A stretch of DNA of 64,000 nucleotides, taken from positions 1 to 64,000 of the forward strand of contig DHUT01000015.1 of the NCBI GenBank assembly GCA_002409285.1. Reading direction: 5' to 3'. Positions 56,678 through 64,000 of this stretch are shown one piece after another. How positions within the stretch are numbered: the stretch's first letter is position 1; the number at the start of each line of letters is the position of its first letter. The notes beneath the pieces were generated by a model. It saw only the letters and a program-made list of their open reading frames with translations. It was not told the origin of the DNA and ran no database searches. The translations under genes were made by a program, and so were the position numbers. Origin of the DNA: Firmicutes bacterium UBA5227 (GTDB taxonomy: Bacteria > Bacillota > Clostridia > Tissierellales > Sedimentibacteraceae).

Positions 56678-58363
56678 ATGAATTTGCCTAATACTGATTT
56701 TACCTTAGGGTTTGTCATTACAGATAAAAAATTTAATATAGTTCATTACAATAATTACTTTAAAACAAGTATATATAAAAGCAATGAAGAGATCTTGAAT
56801 AAAAAATTAACAATATATTTTCATGATATAAAGGATGATAGCGAACAAAATTTTTATTCTGTGAGATATATAGACAATTCAGTCTACTATGTGTTTCACG
56901 ATGAACTGAATCTTTACGGTCATGAGCTGATTGCGTTTTTCTTTTATGATTTTACCGTAGGAAAAGAGCTGGATAAGCAAATTGACAGATTAAGTGGTCA
57001 GCAATACTTGCATAATGAAATGCTGAATAAATTAAAAGACGGCATTTATGTAACAGACGAGGAAGGCATAACAACCTATGTTAATGATGCTTTTCTGGAC
57101 TTATCAGGATTAACAAGGGAACAAATTATAGGAAGATCCGTATACGATTTAAGAAGGCAGGATGTGCTTCCAAATTCCTGCTGTGCAAAGGTAATTGAAA
57201 CAAAGGGTCCGGTCTCAACAATTAATAATTACTACAAAGGGCAGAGATGTCTTGTTTCAGGATCGCCCATATTTGATGAAAATGGGACTCTGAAAAAAAC
57301 AATAGCAGTTATAAGGGATGTGTCTGAACTGGACGTCCTTATGAAAAACATAACTAAAGAAAAAAATTTATTCATCAGCAATGATGAATATGACGATTTT
57401 GATATAAAAACCGGTGATATAGTAAAGGAACCTATAAATAACAGCGAAAAAATGAAAAACATTTATAACAGGGCAAGAAAGATAGCCAAGGTTGACAGCA
57501 CAGTCTTAATACTGGGAGAAACAGGAGTAGGCAAGGACTTTATTGCCTCATATATCTACAGTGTTTCAAGTCGCAGGAAAGGGAAGTTTGTTAAAATAAA
57601 CTGCGGAGCAGTACCTGAACATCTGATGGAATCAGAATTTTTCGGATACGAGGAGGGTGCTTTTACAGGGGCGCTTAAAGGCGGGAAAAAAGGTCTGTTT
57701 GAAGAAGCAAACGGAGGAGTTCTATACCTGGATGAAATCGGAGATATGCCCTATACCCTTCAGGTAAAGCTGCTGAGTGCCATTAACGACAGAATGTTTT
57801 ACCGCATAGGCGGAACTGCACAAATACAGTTCGATGCCCGGATTATTGCAGCCACCAATGTGGACTTAAAAAAACTTGTGGAAGAGAAAAAGTTCAGAGC
57901 AGATCTGTATTACAGATTAAACGTGGTATCCTTTGTAATTCCGCCTCTAAGACAAAGGAAGGAAGATATAATACCTCTTTCGCAGCAATTTATGGAATAT
58001 TACAACAATAAGTACGGAAAAAACTGTTATTATACCGCCGGCTGCCTGGAAAATTTACTGAGCTATCAGTGGCCGGGAAATATAAGAGAATTAAAAAACA
58101 TAACAGAACGACTCATATTGATGGCAGATGAAGCATCCATCGACAAAAAGCTTTTCACGGAGCAGTTGATGCTCAATGATTCATCCACAGAAAGCTATAA
58201 GTCCTTGTCAGAAAACAGAAGTCTTAAGGATAAGCTTGATGAATATGAAAAAGTTATAATTGAAACAACATTGGCTTCTTCAAAAAACATGAAGGAAGCT
58301 GCGGAAAAGATGGGAATAGACATATCAACCCTTGTAAGGAAAAAACAAAAATACAGGATGTGA
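56678..58363 (+). CDS. Sigma-54-dependent transcriptional activator with PAS domain
   Basis: A 561-residue enhancer-binding protein. An N-terminal sensory part is followed by a PAS domain (about residues 105-215), then the AAA+ domain with Walker A GETGVGKD at 280-287, the sigma-54 loop GAFTGA at 327-332 and Walker B LYLDEIGD at 349-356. A Fis-type HTH ends the protein (EAAEKMGIDISTLVRKK). The ATG follows AAAGGAGGAAAA. It probably activates the divergent thiolase operon. Confidence 0.93.
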   Translation: MNLPNTDFTLGFVITDKKFNIVHYNNYFKTSIYKSNEEILNKKLTIYFHDIKDDSEQNFYSVRYIDNSVYYVFHDELNLYGHELIAFFFYDFTVGKELDKQIDRLSGQQYLHNEMLNKLKDGIYVTDEEGITTYVNDAFLDLSGLTREQIIGRSVYDLRRQDVLPNSCCAKVIETKGPVSTINNYYKGQRCLVSGSPIFDENGTLKKTIAVIRDVSELDVLMKNITKEKNLFISNDEYDDFDIKTGDIVKEPINNSEKMKNIYNRARKIAKVDSTVLILGETGVGKDFIASYIYSVSSRRKGKFVKINCGAVPEHLMESEFFGYEEGAFTGALKGGKKGLFEEANGGVLYLDEIGDMPYTLQVKLLSAINDRMFYRIGGTAQIQFDARIIAATNVDLKKLVEEKKFRADLYYRLNVVSFVIPPLRQRKEDIIPLSQQFMEYYNNKYGKNCYYTAGCLENLLSYQWPGNIRELKNITERLILMADEASIDKKLFTEQLMLNDSSTESYKSLSENRSLKDKLDEYEKVIIETTLASSKNMKEAAEKMGIDISTLVRKKQKYRM

Positions 58364-58737
58364 TTTATGTGAATCATTTTAAATATACAAGAAAACATTT
58401 ATATAGGAGCTTTTGCAAGTCAGTTTTTGCTTTATGCGCCTCTGCATATAATAAAACTCTTCGTATATGCCAGAGTATCCCCGGATCATAAGGTAAAATC
58501 CGATACAAATCAAACCACCTAAGCCAATAACTAAGTTTAAAACTTAGTTATTGGCTATTTTTTCAGCTATAGTCAAATCTTTTTATCCGCAACATTTTCT
58601 CATATCTCATATTGAGCAGTAACTTGGTACAGTATAAATATAATAGAAAAATATTTTTACTTATATGGAATAAAATGACCTTAAATTGTAAATATTACTA
58701 GTATCGCTAATATCACATAAAGCAGTATGGAGATACC
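58364..58737. other. Intergenic region before the ger operon
   Basis: A 374-base gap. It contains one very strong terminator (58522-58563), listed separately. No RNA gene or convincing coding sequence was seen; a 40-codon GTG frame at 58370 lacks a ribosome site. The AT-rich part before 58738 may hold the ger promoter, but no clear sigmaG or sigmaA match was found. Confidence 0.6.
58522..58567 (+). terminator. Terminator after the sigma-54 activator
   Basis: AGCCAATAACTAAGTTT and its exact complement form a stem of about 15-17 base pairs with almost no spacer, followed by ATTTTTTT on the plus strand. Confidence 0.85.
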
Positions 58738-58938
58738 ATGAACTTAATTAATTTATTGAAACCAGTGTTAAATTATGATGTAATTATAATTTTTCTGATT
58801 ATAAGCTACATTTTAATTTTTAAAACCAGCAAAGGACTTAAGCAGAAAAATTTTCACAGAGATTATAAAATAGTAAGATTTACAGGAATTGTTTATGGGC
58901 TGATAGCACTGACGGCATTAATAACGAAAAACATTTAG
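58738..58938 (+). CDS. Small two-helix membrane protein (CLC_0170-like)
   Basis: A 66-residue protein with membrane segments at about residues 14-30 and 46-62 and a basic loop (KGLKQKNFHRDYKIVR) between. It resembles the small CLC_0170-type proteins I associate with clostridial ger operons; the match is from memory. It lies eight bases before the germination protein A gene, so it is probably part of the operon. GerD/GerK accessory small proteins of similar size are known in other spore-formers. Function unknown. Confidence 0.7.
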   Translation: MNLINLLKPVLNYDVIIIFLIISYILIFKTSKGLKQKNFHRDYKIVRFTGIVYGLIALTALITKNI

Positions 58939-58946
58939 GAGAAACT

Positions 58947-60449
58947 ATGAGCATTTATGATGAATTAAAAGATACTGATATAAACAGTGATTTAAAGAAA
59001 AACGAATCATTTTTAAGACAAATATTCAAGGACGCAAATGATGTGATTTTCCGCAACATGAATATTGGACAAAATAAGAAAATAGAATTTTTACTTGTTT
59101 ATGTTGATGGCATGACTACCAAGGATGCCATAAGCGAGTATGCTGTACAGAGCATGCTGGATACCGTAAATCTGGAAGAGCTTGAAAAGAGTCCCGAAAA
59201 AGAGCTGCAAAAAGCCATATTGAAAACAAAAATATCCATAACCGAAGTGGAATCTCTCAACAACCTGCAGGAATGTGTGGATAAAATGCTTGCAGGAGAG
59301 ACAATCCTGTTTATAGATACGTGCACTAAGGCAATAATGCTTTCATCCAGAGGCTGGCCCGTCAGAGGAATACAAGAGCCTGCGGCTGAAACCCTGATCA
59401 GGGGAGCCAGAGACGGTTTTGTTGAAACAATGAAGGTAAACACCACCCTCATAAGGAGAAGAATCAGAGATCCAAGGCTTAAAATAAAGTACATGCAGGT
59501 AGGCAGCAGATCCATGACAGACATTGCATTAATATATATTGAAGATATTGTAAACAAGACAGTGCTGAAAACCGTTGAAAAAAGGCTCAATAATATAGAA
59601 ATAGAGGCAATTTTGGAAAGCTCCTACATTGAAGAAATGATAGAAGATGATAATCTTTCACCCTTTCCCCAGATAGAAAACACAGAAAGACCCGATGCAG
59701 CAGCCTCCGCACTGCTTGAGGGAAGGGTTGTGATAGCAGTTGACAACACACCCTCAGTACTGATGGCTCCGGCAACCTTCATTTCATTTATGCAATCCTC
59801 GGAGGATTATTATGAGAGATGGATGCTTTCCTGCTTCACCAGAGCCATAAGATATATAGCCCTGCCCATAGTTGTGCTGCTTCCGGCACTTTATGTGGCT
59901 GTCACCCAGTTTCACCCCAATATGCTGCCTACCCAGCTTGCCCTCTATGTGGCCGCTACAAGAGCCAATGTACCCTTTCCGCCGTATTTTGAGGCTCTTG
60001 TTATGGAGCTGGTCATGGAGCTGGTGAGAGAGGCATCCCTGAGGATAACAACTCCGGTAGGCTCTACAATAGGACTGGTGAGCGGTCTTGTAATAGGTAC
60101 CGCAACAGTGGAGGCAGGACTGATAACACCCATTGCGGTTATAATAGTTGCCTTGACATCCTTAGCCTCATTTGCAATACCAAGCTATAATTTCAGCACA
60201 GCGCTGAGACTCATAAGATTCGGGTTTATTATACTTGCGTCAATATTCGGATTGTTCGGTATTTCGGCAGGCATGTGTATTTTAGTCATTCATCTGTGCA
60301 CCCTGAAAAGCTTTGGAGTACCATACCTGACTCCGCTGACTCACTTTGTGGAAAGAAAAAGTGATTTGAAGGATACAGTCATCAGACCAAAAATCAGAAA
60401 CATGGTTCATAAACCAAAATATCTTCAGGTTGAAAGGGGGAAAAAATAA
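58947..60449 (+). CDS. gerKA: Spore germination receptor A subunit (GerKA-like)
   Basis: A 500-residue GerA-family protein. The N-terminal hydrophilic domain (about residues 1-280) has RGARDGFVETMKVNTTLIRRRIRD-type signatures and GRVVIAVDNTPSVLMAPATF; membrane segments follow between about residues 290 and 440, including PLPIVVLLPALYVA-like and FPPYFEALVMELVMELVREA. It forms the germinant receptor in the inner spore membrane with the B and C subunits encoded next. Its stop overlaps the B start by one base. Confidence 0.94.
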   Translation: MSIYDELKDTDINSDLKKNESFLRQIFKDANDVIFRNMNIGQNKKIEFLLVYVDGMTTKDAISEYAVQSMLDTVNLEELEKSPEKELQKAILKTKISITEVESLNNLQECVDKMLAGETILFIDTCTKAIMLSSRGWPVRGIQEPAAETLIRGARDGFVETMKVNTTLIRRRIRDPRLKIKYMQVGSRSMTDIALIYIEDIVNKTVLKTVEKRLNNIEIEAILESSYIEEMIEDDNLSPFPQIENTERPDAAASALLEGRVVIAVDNTPSVLMAPATFISFMQSSEDYYERWMLSCFTRAIRYIALPIVVLLPALYVAVTQFHPNMLPTQLALYVAATRANVPFPPYFEALVMELVMELVREASLRITTPVGSTIGLVSGLVIGTATVEAGLITPIAVIIVALTSLASFAIPSYNFSTALRLIRFGFIILASIFGLFGISAGMCILVIHLCTLKSFGVPYLTPLTHFVERKSDLKDTVIRPKIRNMVHKPKYLQVERGKK

Positions 60450-61537
60450 TGTTCGACCAGGGTATTACACCGTACCAAAACCTGTCAATGCTGATACTGG
60501 TGTCATTCGCATTCCAGTCAATGCTTATGCCACTGATTCTGTCAGAGCTTGATGGACCCGTGGGCTGGATAACCATAATAATTACGGCATTTTTATTATA
60601 CATGGCAATTAAGCCCATAAACAGGCTGCTTTTAAAATACAGAGAAGACACAATTATAGGGATTTCAGATAAAATACTTCCCAAGCCTGTTTCAAAAGCA
60701 ATAGGAATTTATTACATACTTATGCTGCTTCTTTCAAACAGCATACTGATGAAAGATTTTGCGGAACAGATAAAATCAATGATGCTGTTCAGGACACCCC
60801 TTAGTTCAATAATTATTGTAATTTTACTCATAGCAAGCTATGGAACAAAAAAGGGAATAAAGACCATAGCAAATATTTCATCAGTCACTGTTTTAATAGC
60901 ATTAATTCCATACCTGCTGATAATAATATTCTCTACATACTATGCGGATTATTCAAATATTTTTCCCATTTATCCGATTGATGCAAGCGGAGTTTTAAAG
61001 TCAGTTCCGGGAGCAATACTTGGGTTCTTTGGATTTTCAATATTATTATTTTCAAATTGCAAGGTTACAGAAAAGGAAAAAAATGTGGCAATAATGAAAA
61101 AATTTATTATTATCAGCATGTTCATATACATTGTATGTTACCTGCTGATAATAGTAAAATTCGGAATAAAGGAGTCTGTACACCTGGTATGGCCCTTTAT
61201 ATCAGTTATGAAGTTTGTGAATATTCCCGGATTTTTCTTTGAAAGTACTGAAATAGTAGGCTTATGTTTTCAGTTTATCGTTACATTCTCATGTATATGC
61301 ATTATTGCGTATTTTACAAATTTAGCAATGCAGGAAACCTTTAATACAAGAGAAAATGGTTTTTTCATCTATATACAGCTTCCTATTTTATTTCTTTTTT
61401 CTTCGATATTACCGGGAATGTACATGATGTTTCCATATATACACTGGCCCATACTGGTATTAAGCGGATTAAATTTCCTGATTCCGCTGATAGTGGCTCT
61501 GTTTGATAAGTTGCAGCATAAGGCCGGTAATAACTAA
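60449..61537 (+). CDS. gerKB: Spore germination receptor B subunit (GerKB-like permease)
   Basis: A 362-residue protein of the amino-acid-permease-like GerB family with about ten membrane segments. QMLMPL-like SMLMPLILSELDGPVGWITI near residue 23 and the repeated hydrophobic blocks fit the family. It binds germinants in receptors studied in Bacillus. It lies between gerKA and gerKC. Confidence 0.92.
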   Translation: MFDQGITPYQNLSMLILVSFAFQSMLMPLILSELDGPVGWITIIITAFLLYMAIKPINRLLLKYREDTIIGISDKILPKPVSKAIGIYYILMLLLSNSILMKDFAEQIKSMMLFRTPLSSIIIVILLIASYGTKKGIKTIANISSVTVLIALIPYLLIIIFSTYYADYSNIFPIYPIDASGVLKSVPGAILGFFGFSILLFSNCKVTEKEKNVAIMKKFIIISMFIYIVCYLLIIVKFGIKESVHLVWPFISVMKFVNIPGFFFESTEIVGLCFQFIVTFSCICIIAYFTNLAMQETFNTRENGFFIYIQLPILFLFSSILPGMYMMFPYIHWPILVLSGLNFLIPLIVALFDKLQHKAGNN

Positions 61538-61559
61538 CATATATGTGTAAGAGGTTCAT

Positions 61560-62660
61560 ATGACAAGAATTAAAATAATTTTAATAACCCTGCTCACATC
61601 CCTGATCCTTACAGGATGCTGGGACAGCGTTGAAATTAATAAAAGAGAATACATTTATGCCCTGGGCATAGATAAAAACCCTCATAATCTCACGTTTACA
61701 TCAGAAGTACCAAAAATAAATGAAGGAAGCGAAGAGCAGCGTCTTATTTATGTTAGAGACAGCAACGACTTTGCAGATTTCTATGCCACAAGCTATCTTC
61801 ATTCTGAAAAGGTAATTTCAGACAGGTTGATGCAGGTAATAGTTCTGGGAGAAGATGTTGCAAGAGATTCTGAAATCGTAAAGAGAATATTCGATGAAAT
61901 ACAAAGATCACCTCAGATAAACAGGAGGGTTAAAATTTGTATTGCCAAAGGAAAAGCTCAGGATATTATCAACACAGAAATTCCCGTCAATCCAATCGTG
62001 GGAAGATTTTTAAGCGATATGCTGGTCAAGCTTAAAAGGGAAAGCTATCAGGACATCTATACCTTTGACGAAGCCATCTTAGACCTTGGCAAGACCGGTA
62101 ATGCGATGATTCCGGTAGTAGAAATAAATGATAAAAGCTTAAAAATCGAAAGAGCTGCAGCTATTAAGGAATATGAGCTGAAGGGTTTCTTAGAGCCTGA
62201 GGAAGTATCAGCAATCATGGTACTGCTGAATCCGGACAAGGCAAGAATACCGAACATCAACGTAAACGTTGAAGGTACAAATATATCATTAGGAGCTGTT
62301 GACATCAGCATGATAAAAGACACTAATTTAAAAGATGAAAAACTAAGCGTAGATTACTATATAACAATGTACCTGTATGTGGATTCATTTATCATAGGCA
62401 GCAACAAGCTAAAAGATCATGAATATCAGAATAAAATAAAAGATGAAGCAGGAAAAAGCTTTTTGGCGGTTGCTGAAAAAACAATAGATAAGCTTCAGCA
62501 TACCTATAGGACCGACCTGCTGAAAATAAAAGATGATTTATATAAATATCATAAAAAGGACTATGAAAAAATAATGGATAACTATGACGAGGTTTTTGAA
62601 GCAGCAGATATAAAAGTACATTTAGATATGAAAATTAAAAGCACAGGCCTGGTTAAATAG
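61560..62660 (+). CDS. gerKC: Spore germination receptor C subunit (GerKC-like lipoprotein)
   Basis: A 366-residue Ger(x)C lipoprotein. The signal peptide ends in the lipobox LILTGC with the lipid-modified Cys at residue 20, followed by WDSVEINKREYIYALGIDK, the family opening. Domains continue to residue 366 with no internal membrane segment. It completes the A-B-C receptor set; the gap to spoIIR is 11 bases. Confidence 0.93.
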   Translation: MTRIKIILITLLTSLILTGCWDSVEINKREYIYALGIDKNPHNLTFTSEVPKINEGSEEQRLIYVRDSNDFADFYATSYLHSEKVISDRLMQVIVLGEDVARDSEIVKRIFDEIQRSPQINRRVKICIAKGKAQDIINTEIPVNPIVGRFLSDMLVKLKRESYQDIYTFDEAILDLGKTGNAMIPVVEINDKSLKIERAAAIKEYELKGFLEPEEVSAIMVLLNPDKARIPNINVNVEGTNISLGAVDISMIKDTNLKDEKLSVDYYITMYLYVDSFIIGSNKLKDHEYQNKIKDEAGKSFLAVAEKTIDKLQHTYRTDLLKIKDDLYKYHKKDYEKIMDNYDEVFEAADIKVHLDMKIKSTGLVK

Positions 62661-62671
62661 AGGAGGATAAA

Positions 62672-63376
62672 ATGAGGTATCATAAGAAAATAATTATTTC
62701 GGCAATACTGGTTGTGGCGGCTGTAGTTACCGCATACACGGCAGAAGCCTACACAGGAATGGCAAAAATAAACGACAAGGTTATACGTCTTCATGTTATT
62801 GCCAATTCCAATACAGCTTTTGACCAGCAGCTTAAATATAAGGTAAGAAACAGTGTAATCAATAAGTTTAATAAGGAATTTGAAAATGTATATTCAAAAG
62901 AGGACAGTGAAAAGTTAATTGTTGAAAAAATCAATGAAATAAGGGAAGAAGCGGAAACAGTAATCGAAGAAGAAGGCTGCGACTATGAGGTAAATGTCTA
63001 TTACGGGAATTTCAAGTTTCCCCGAAAGTTTTACGATGATATAGCATTGCCCGAAGGATACTATGACGCAGTCAGAATAGAAATAGGAAAGGCAGAAGGC
63101 AATAACTGGTGGTGCGTAATGTTTCCGCCCCTGTGCTTTGTGGACTTCGGTCAGGATAAAAATGCAGAGCCTGTCATGAGCATTGAAACAGAAAAAAAAC
63201 TTCAGGAGGTTCTGACACAGGAAGAAATAGAAAACATTAAAGTCAAAAGAGGAATTCAGGACATTCAGCTAAAGTCAAAAATATTTGAATTTATTCAAAA
63301 AGGAAGAGTTGAAAAAGCAGGGGTAAAGTCAGACGCCAACCCCGGCATTTATGCACAATCCATAAATAGCAGGTAG
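62672..63376 (+). CDS. spoIIR: Stage II sporulation protein R
   Basis: A 234-residue secreted signalling protein made in the forespore that triggers SpoIIGA processing of pro-sigmaE in the mother cell. A signal sequence (about residues 5-28) is followed by the family block IRLHVIANSNTAFDQQLKYKVRN near residue 39, YEVNVYYGNFKFPRK, LPEGYYDAVRIEIGKAEGNNWWCVMFPPLCFVD. It follows the ger operon closely, an association that suggests shared forespore expression. Confidence 0.95.
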   Translation: MRYHKKIIISAILVVAAVVTAYTAEAYTGMAKINDKVIRLHVIANSNTAFDQQLKYKVRNSVINKFNKEFENVYSKEDSEKLIVEKINEIREEAETVIEEEGCDYEVNVYYGNFKFPRKFYDDIALPEGYYDAVRIEIGKAEGNNWWCVMFPPLCFVDFGQDKNAEPVMSIETEKKLQEVLTQEEIENIKVKRGIQDIQLKSKIFEFIQKGRVEKAGVKSDANPGIYAQSINSR

Positions 63377-63390
63377 CAGCAATGAAAACT

Positions 63391-63436
63391 GGGACAGTAC
63401 TGTGATAAATATTCTTCCGATCACAATACTGTCCCA
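63391..63436. terminator. Hairpin between spoIIR and the sigma-54 activator fragment
   Basis: GGGACAGTA-c-TGTGAT pairs with ATCACA-a-TACTGTCCC with one mismatch. U tracts are weak on both sides (GTTTTC on the minus strand), so it is a likely but not ideal terminator for the convergent genes. Confidence 0.6.
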
Positions 63437-63443
63437 TTAGTAT

Positions 63444-64000
63444 TTAACACGGTATTTCCAGCTTTTTAATTTTGTACTGCAGTGTCTGCCTCGGGACATT
63501 TATAAGCTTTGCAGCTTTGGAAATATTATAATCAGTTTGCTTCAGGGCGGATTCTATTACATGCCTCTCAACCTTTTCCACTGCGGTGTTAAGAGGTTGT
63601 ATGGAGCTAATATCACATGATCTGTGGCTGTTTGTGAGAAAATTTTTAAACTGGAAGGGCAGGTGCTCTTCCCTTATTAACTCTCCATCATACAATGATA
63701 TGGCACTTTCAATTGCATGCTCCAGTTCTCTCACATTTCCCGGCCAGCTGTATTCCATAAAAATGTCTAAAACTTCACCGGAAATTCCGTTGAAAAACTT
63801 ATTACATTTTTCGTTATACTTTTTTATAAAATGCTCCACCAAGAGAGGAATATCCTCTCTGCGTTTAGACAAATCAGGAATCAGAAGGGTTATAACATTT
63901 AATCTGAAAAACAAATCCTGCCTGATCTGCCTGCTTTCCACCACGGTATTGATGTCTGTGTTTATGGCTGAAATAATTCGTACATCAACATCAACGGTGG
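63444..64000 (-). CDS. Sigma-54-dependent regulator, C-terminal part, cut by the window edge
   Basis: The reading frame stays open to base 64000, so the gene continues beyond the window. The visible part has VDVRIISA, RQDLFFRLNVITLLIPDLSKRREDIPLL-type AAA+ C-terminal elements, WPGNVRELEHAIESA, and a Fis-type HTH NISKAAKLINVPRQTLQYKIKKL at the end. It resembles RocR-like activators of amino-acid catabolism, but the sensory domain is missing from view. It is convergent with spoIIR. Confidence 0.9.
   Translation of the reverse strand, partial: TVDVDVRIISAINTDINTVVESRQIRQDLFFRLNVITLLIPDLSKRREDIPLLVEHFIKKYNEKCNKFFNGISGEVLDIFMEYSWPGNVRELEHAIESAISLYDGELIREEHLPFQFKNFLTNSHRSCDISSIQPLNTAVEKVERHVIESALKQTDYNISKAAKLINVPRQTLQYKIKKLEIPC

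Noticed and set aside
56892..56910. TGTTTCACGATGAAC, a parS-like start, in the sigma-54 activator gene.
   Set aside because: The right half is shifted by one base, so the palindrome is lost; only about 12 of 16 positions fit.
58370..58492. A 40-codon GTG-started frame just after the sigma-54 activator gene.
   Set aside because: No ribosome site, no recognisable composition, and it sits between a stop codon and a terminator; most likely chance.

Overview
The window is chromosomal DNA from a low-GC, spore-forming, strictly anaerobic Firmicute of the Clostridia/Tissierellia type. The evidence is AT-rich codon use, a canonical rpmH-dnaA-gyrA replication-origin neighbourhood, a bifurcating-type [FeFe] hydrogenase operon, spoIIR and a gerK-type germinant receptor operon, and sigma-54-controlled acetoacetyl-CoA metabolism. 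No species-level call is possible from the sequence alone.

Layout. The origin lies at about 25.4-25.7 kb. Nearly all genes to its left are on the minus strand and most genes on its right are on the plus strand, so both arms are read away from oriC. Left arm, moving outward: rpmH, rnpA, yidD, yidC, khpB/jag, mnmE, mnmG, rsmG, noc, parA, parB; a four-gene NAD(P)-linked [FeFe] hydrogenase operon; pyrC; a cysteine desulfurase-like gene, a beta-propeller-like membrane protein, a CvpA-like protein, yedF and a DUF951 gene; the pyrB-I-F-K-D-E operon behind a PyrR-type leader; a small Tyr/Arg/Asp-rich probable spore protein; a polysaccharide deacetylase and tRNA-Thr(CGU). Right arm: dnaA, dnaN, yaaA, recF, gyrB, gyrA, then directly an RsbV/RsbW/SigB-like cassette and a UPF0182 protein, and a glyoxalase-like gene.

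From 39 to 46 kb lies what I consider the most interesting module. A cyclic-di-GMP-II riboswitch fused to an intrinsic terminator precedes a NarL-type histidine kinase and response regulator, a secreted protein with a SipW-type signal peptide, a polytopic SipW-like signal peptidase, a CalY/TasA-like protein and a DUF5305 membrane protein. This reads as a c-di-GMP-switched surface-fibre or biofilm-matrix island.

From 46 to 49 kb a redox group on the minus strand (ccdA, an HxlR regulator, a thioredoxin reductase-like flavoprotein lacking the usual NADPH motif, and a CTPC thioredoxin) suggests ferredoxin-driven thiol chemistry. Then follow a DUF2156 protein, an HtrA protease facing an OmpR-type two-component pair, a thiolase/CoA-transferase operon with a consensus sigma-54 promoter, its probable divergent sigma-54 activator, the ger operon with spoIIR, and the 3' part of a second sigma-54 activator cut by the window edge.

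Regulatory sites read by eye include two PyrR boxes, a consensus rpmH promoter, DnaA boxes on both sides of dnaA, candidate parS and Noc sites in the left arm, a sigma-54 promoter with paired inverted repeats, and several intrinsic terminators. All were found by inspection; no database search or folding program was run.
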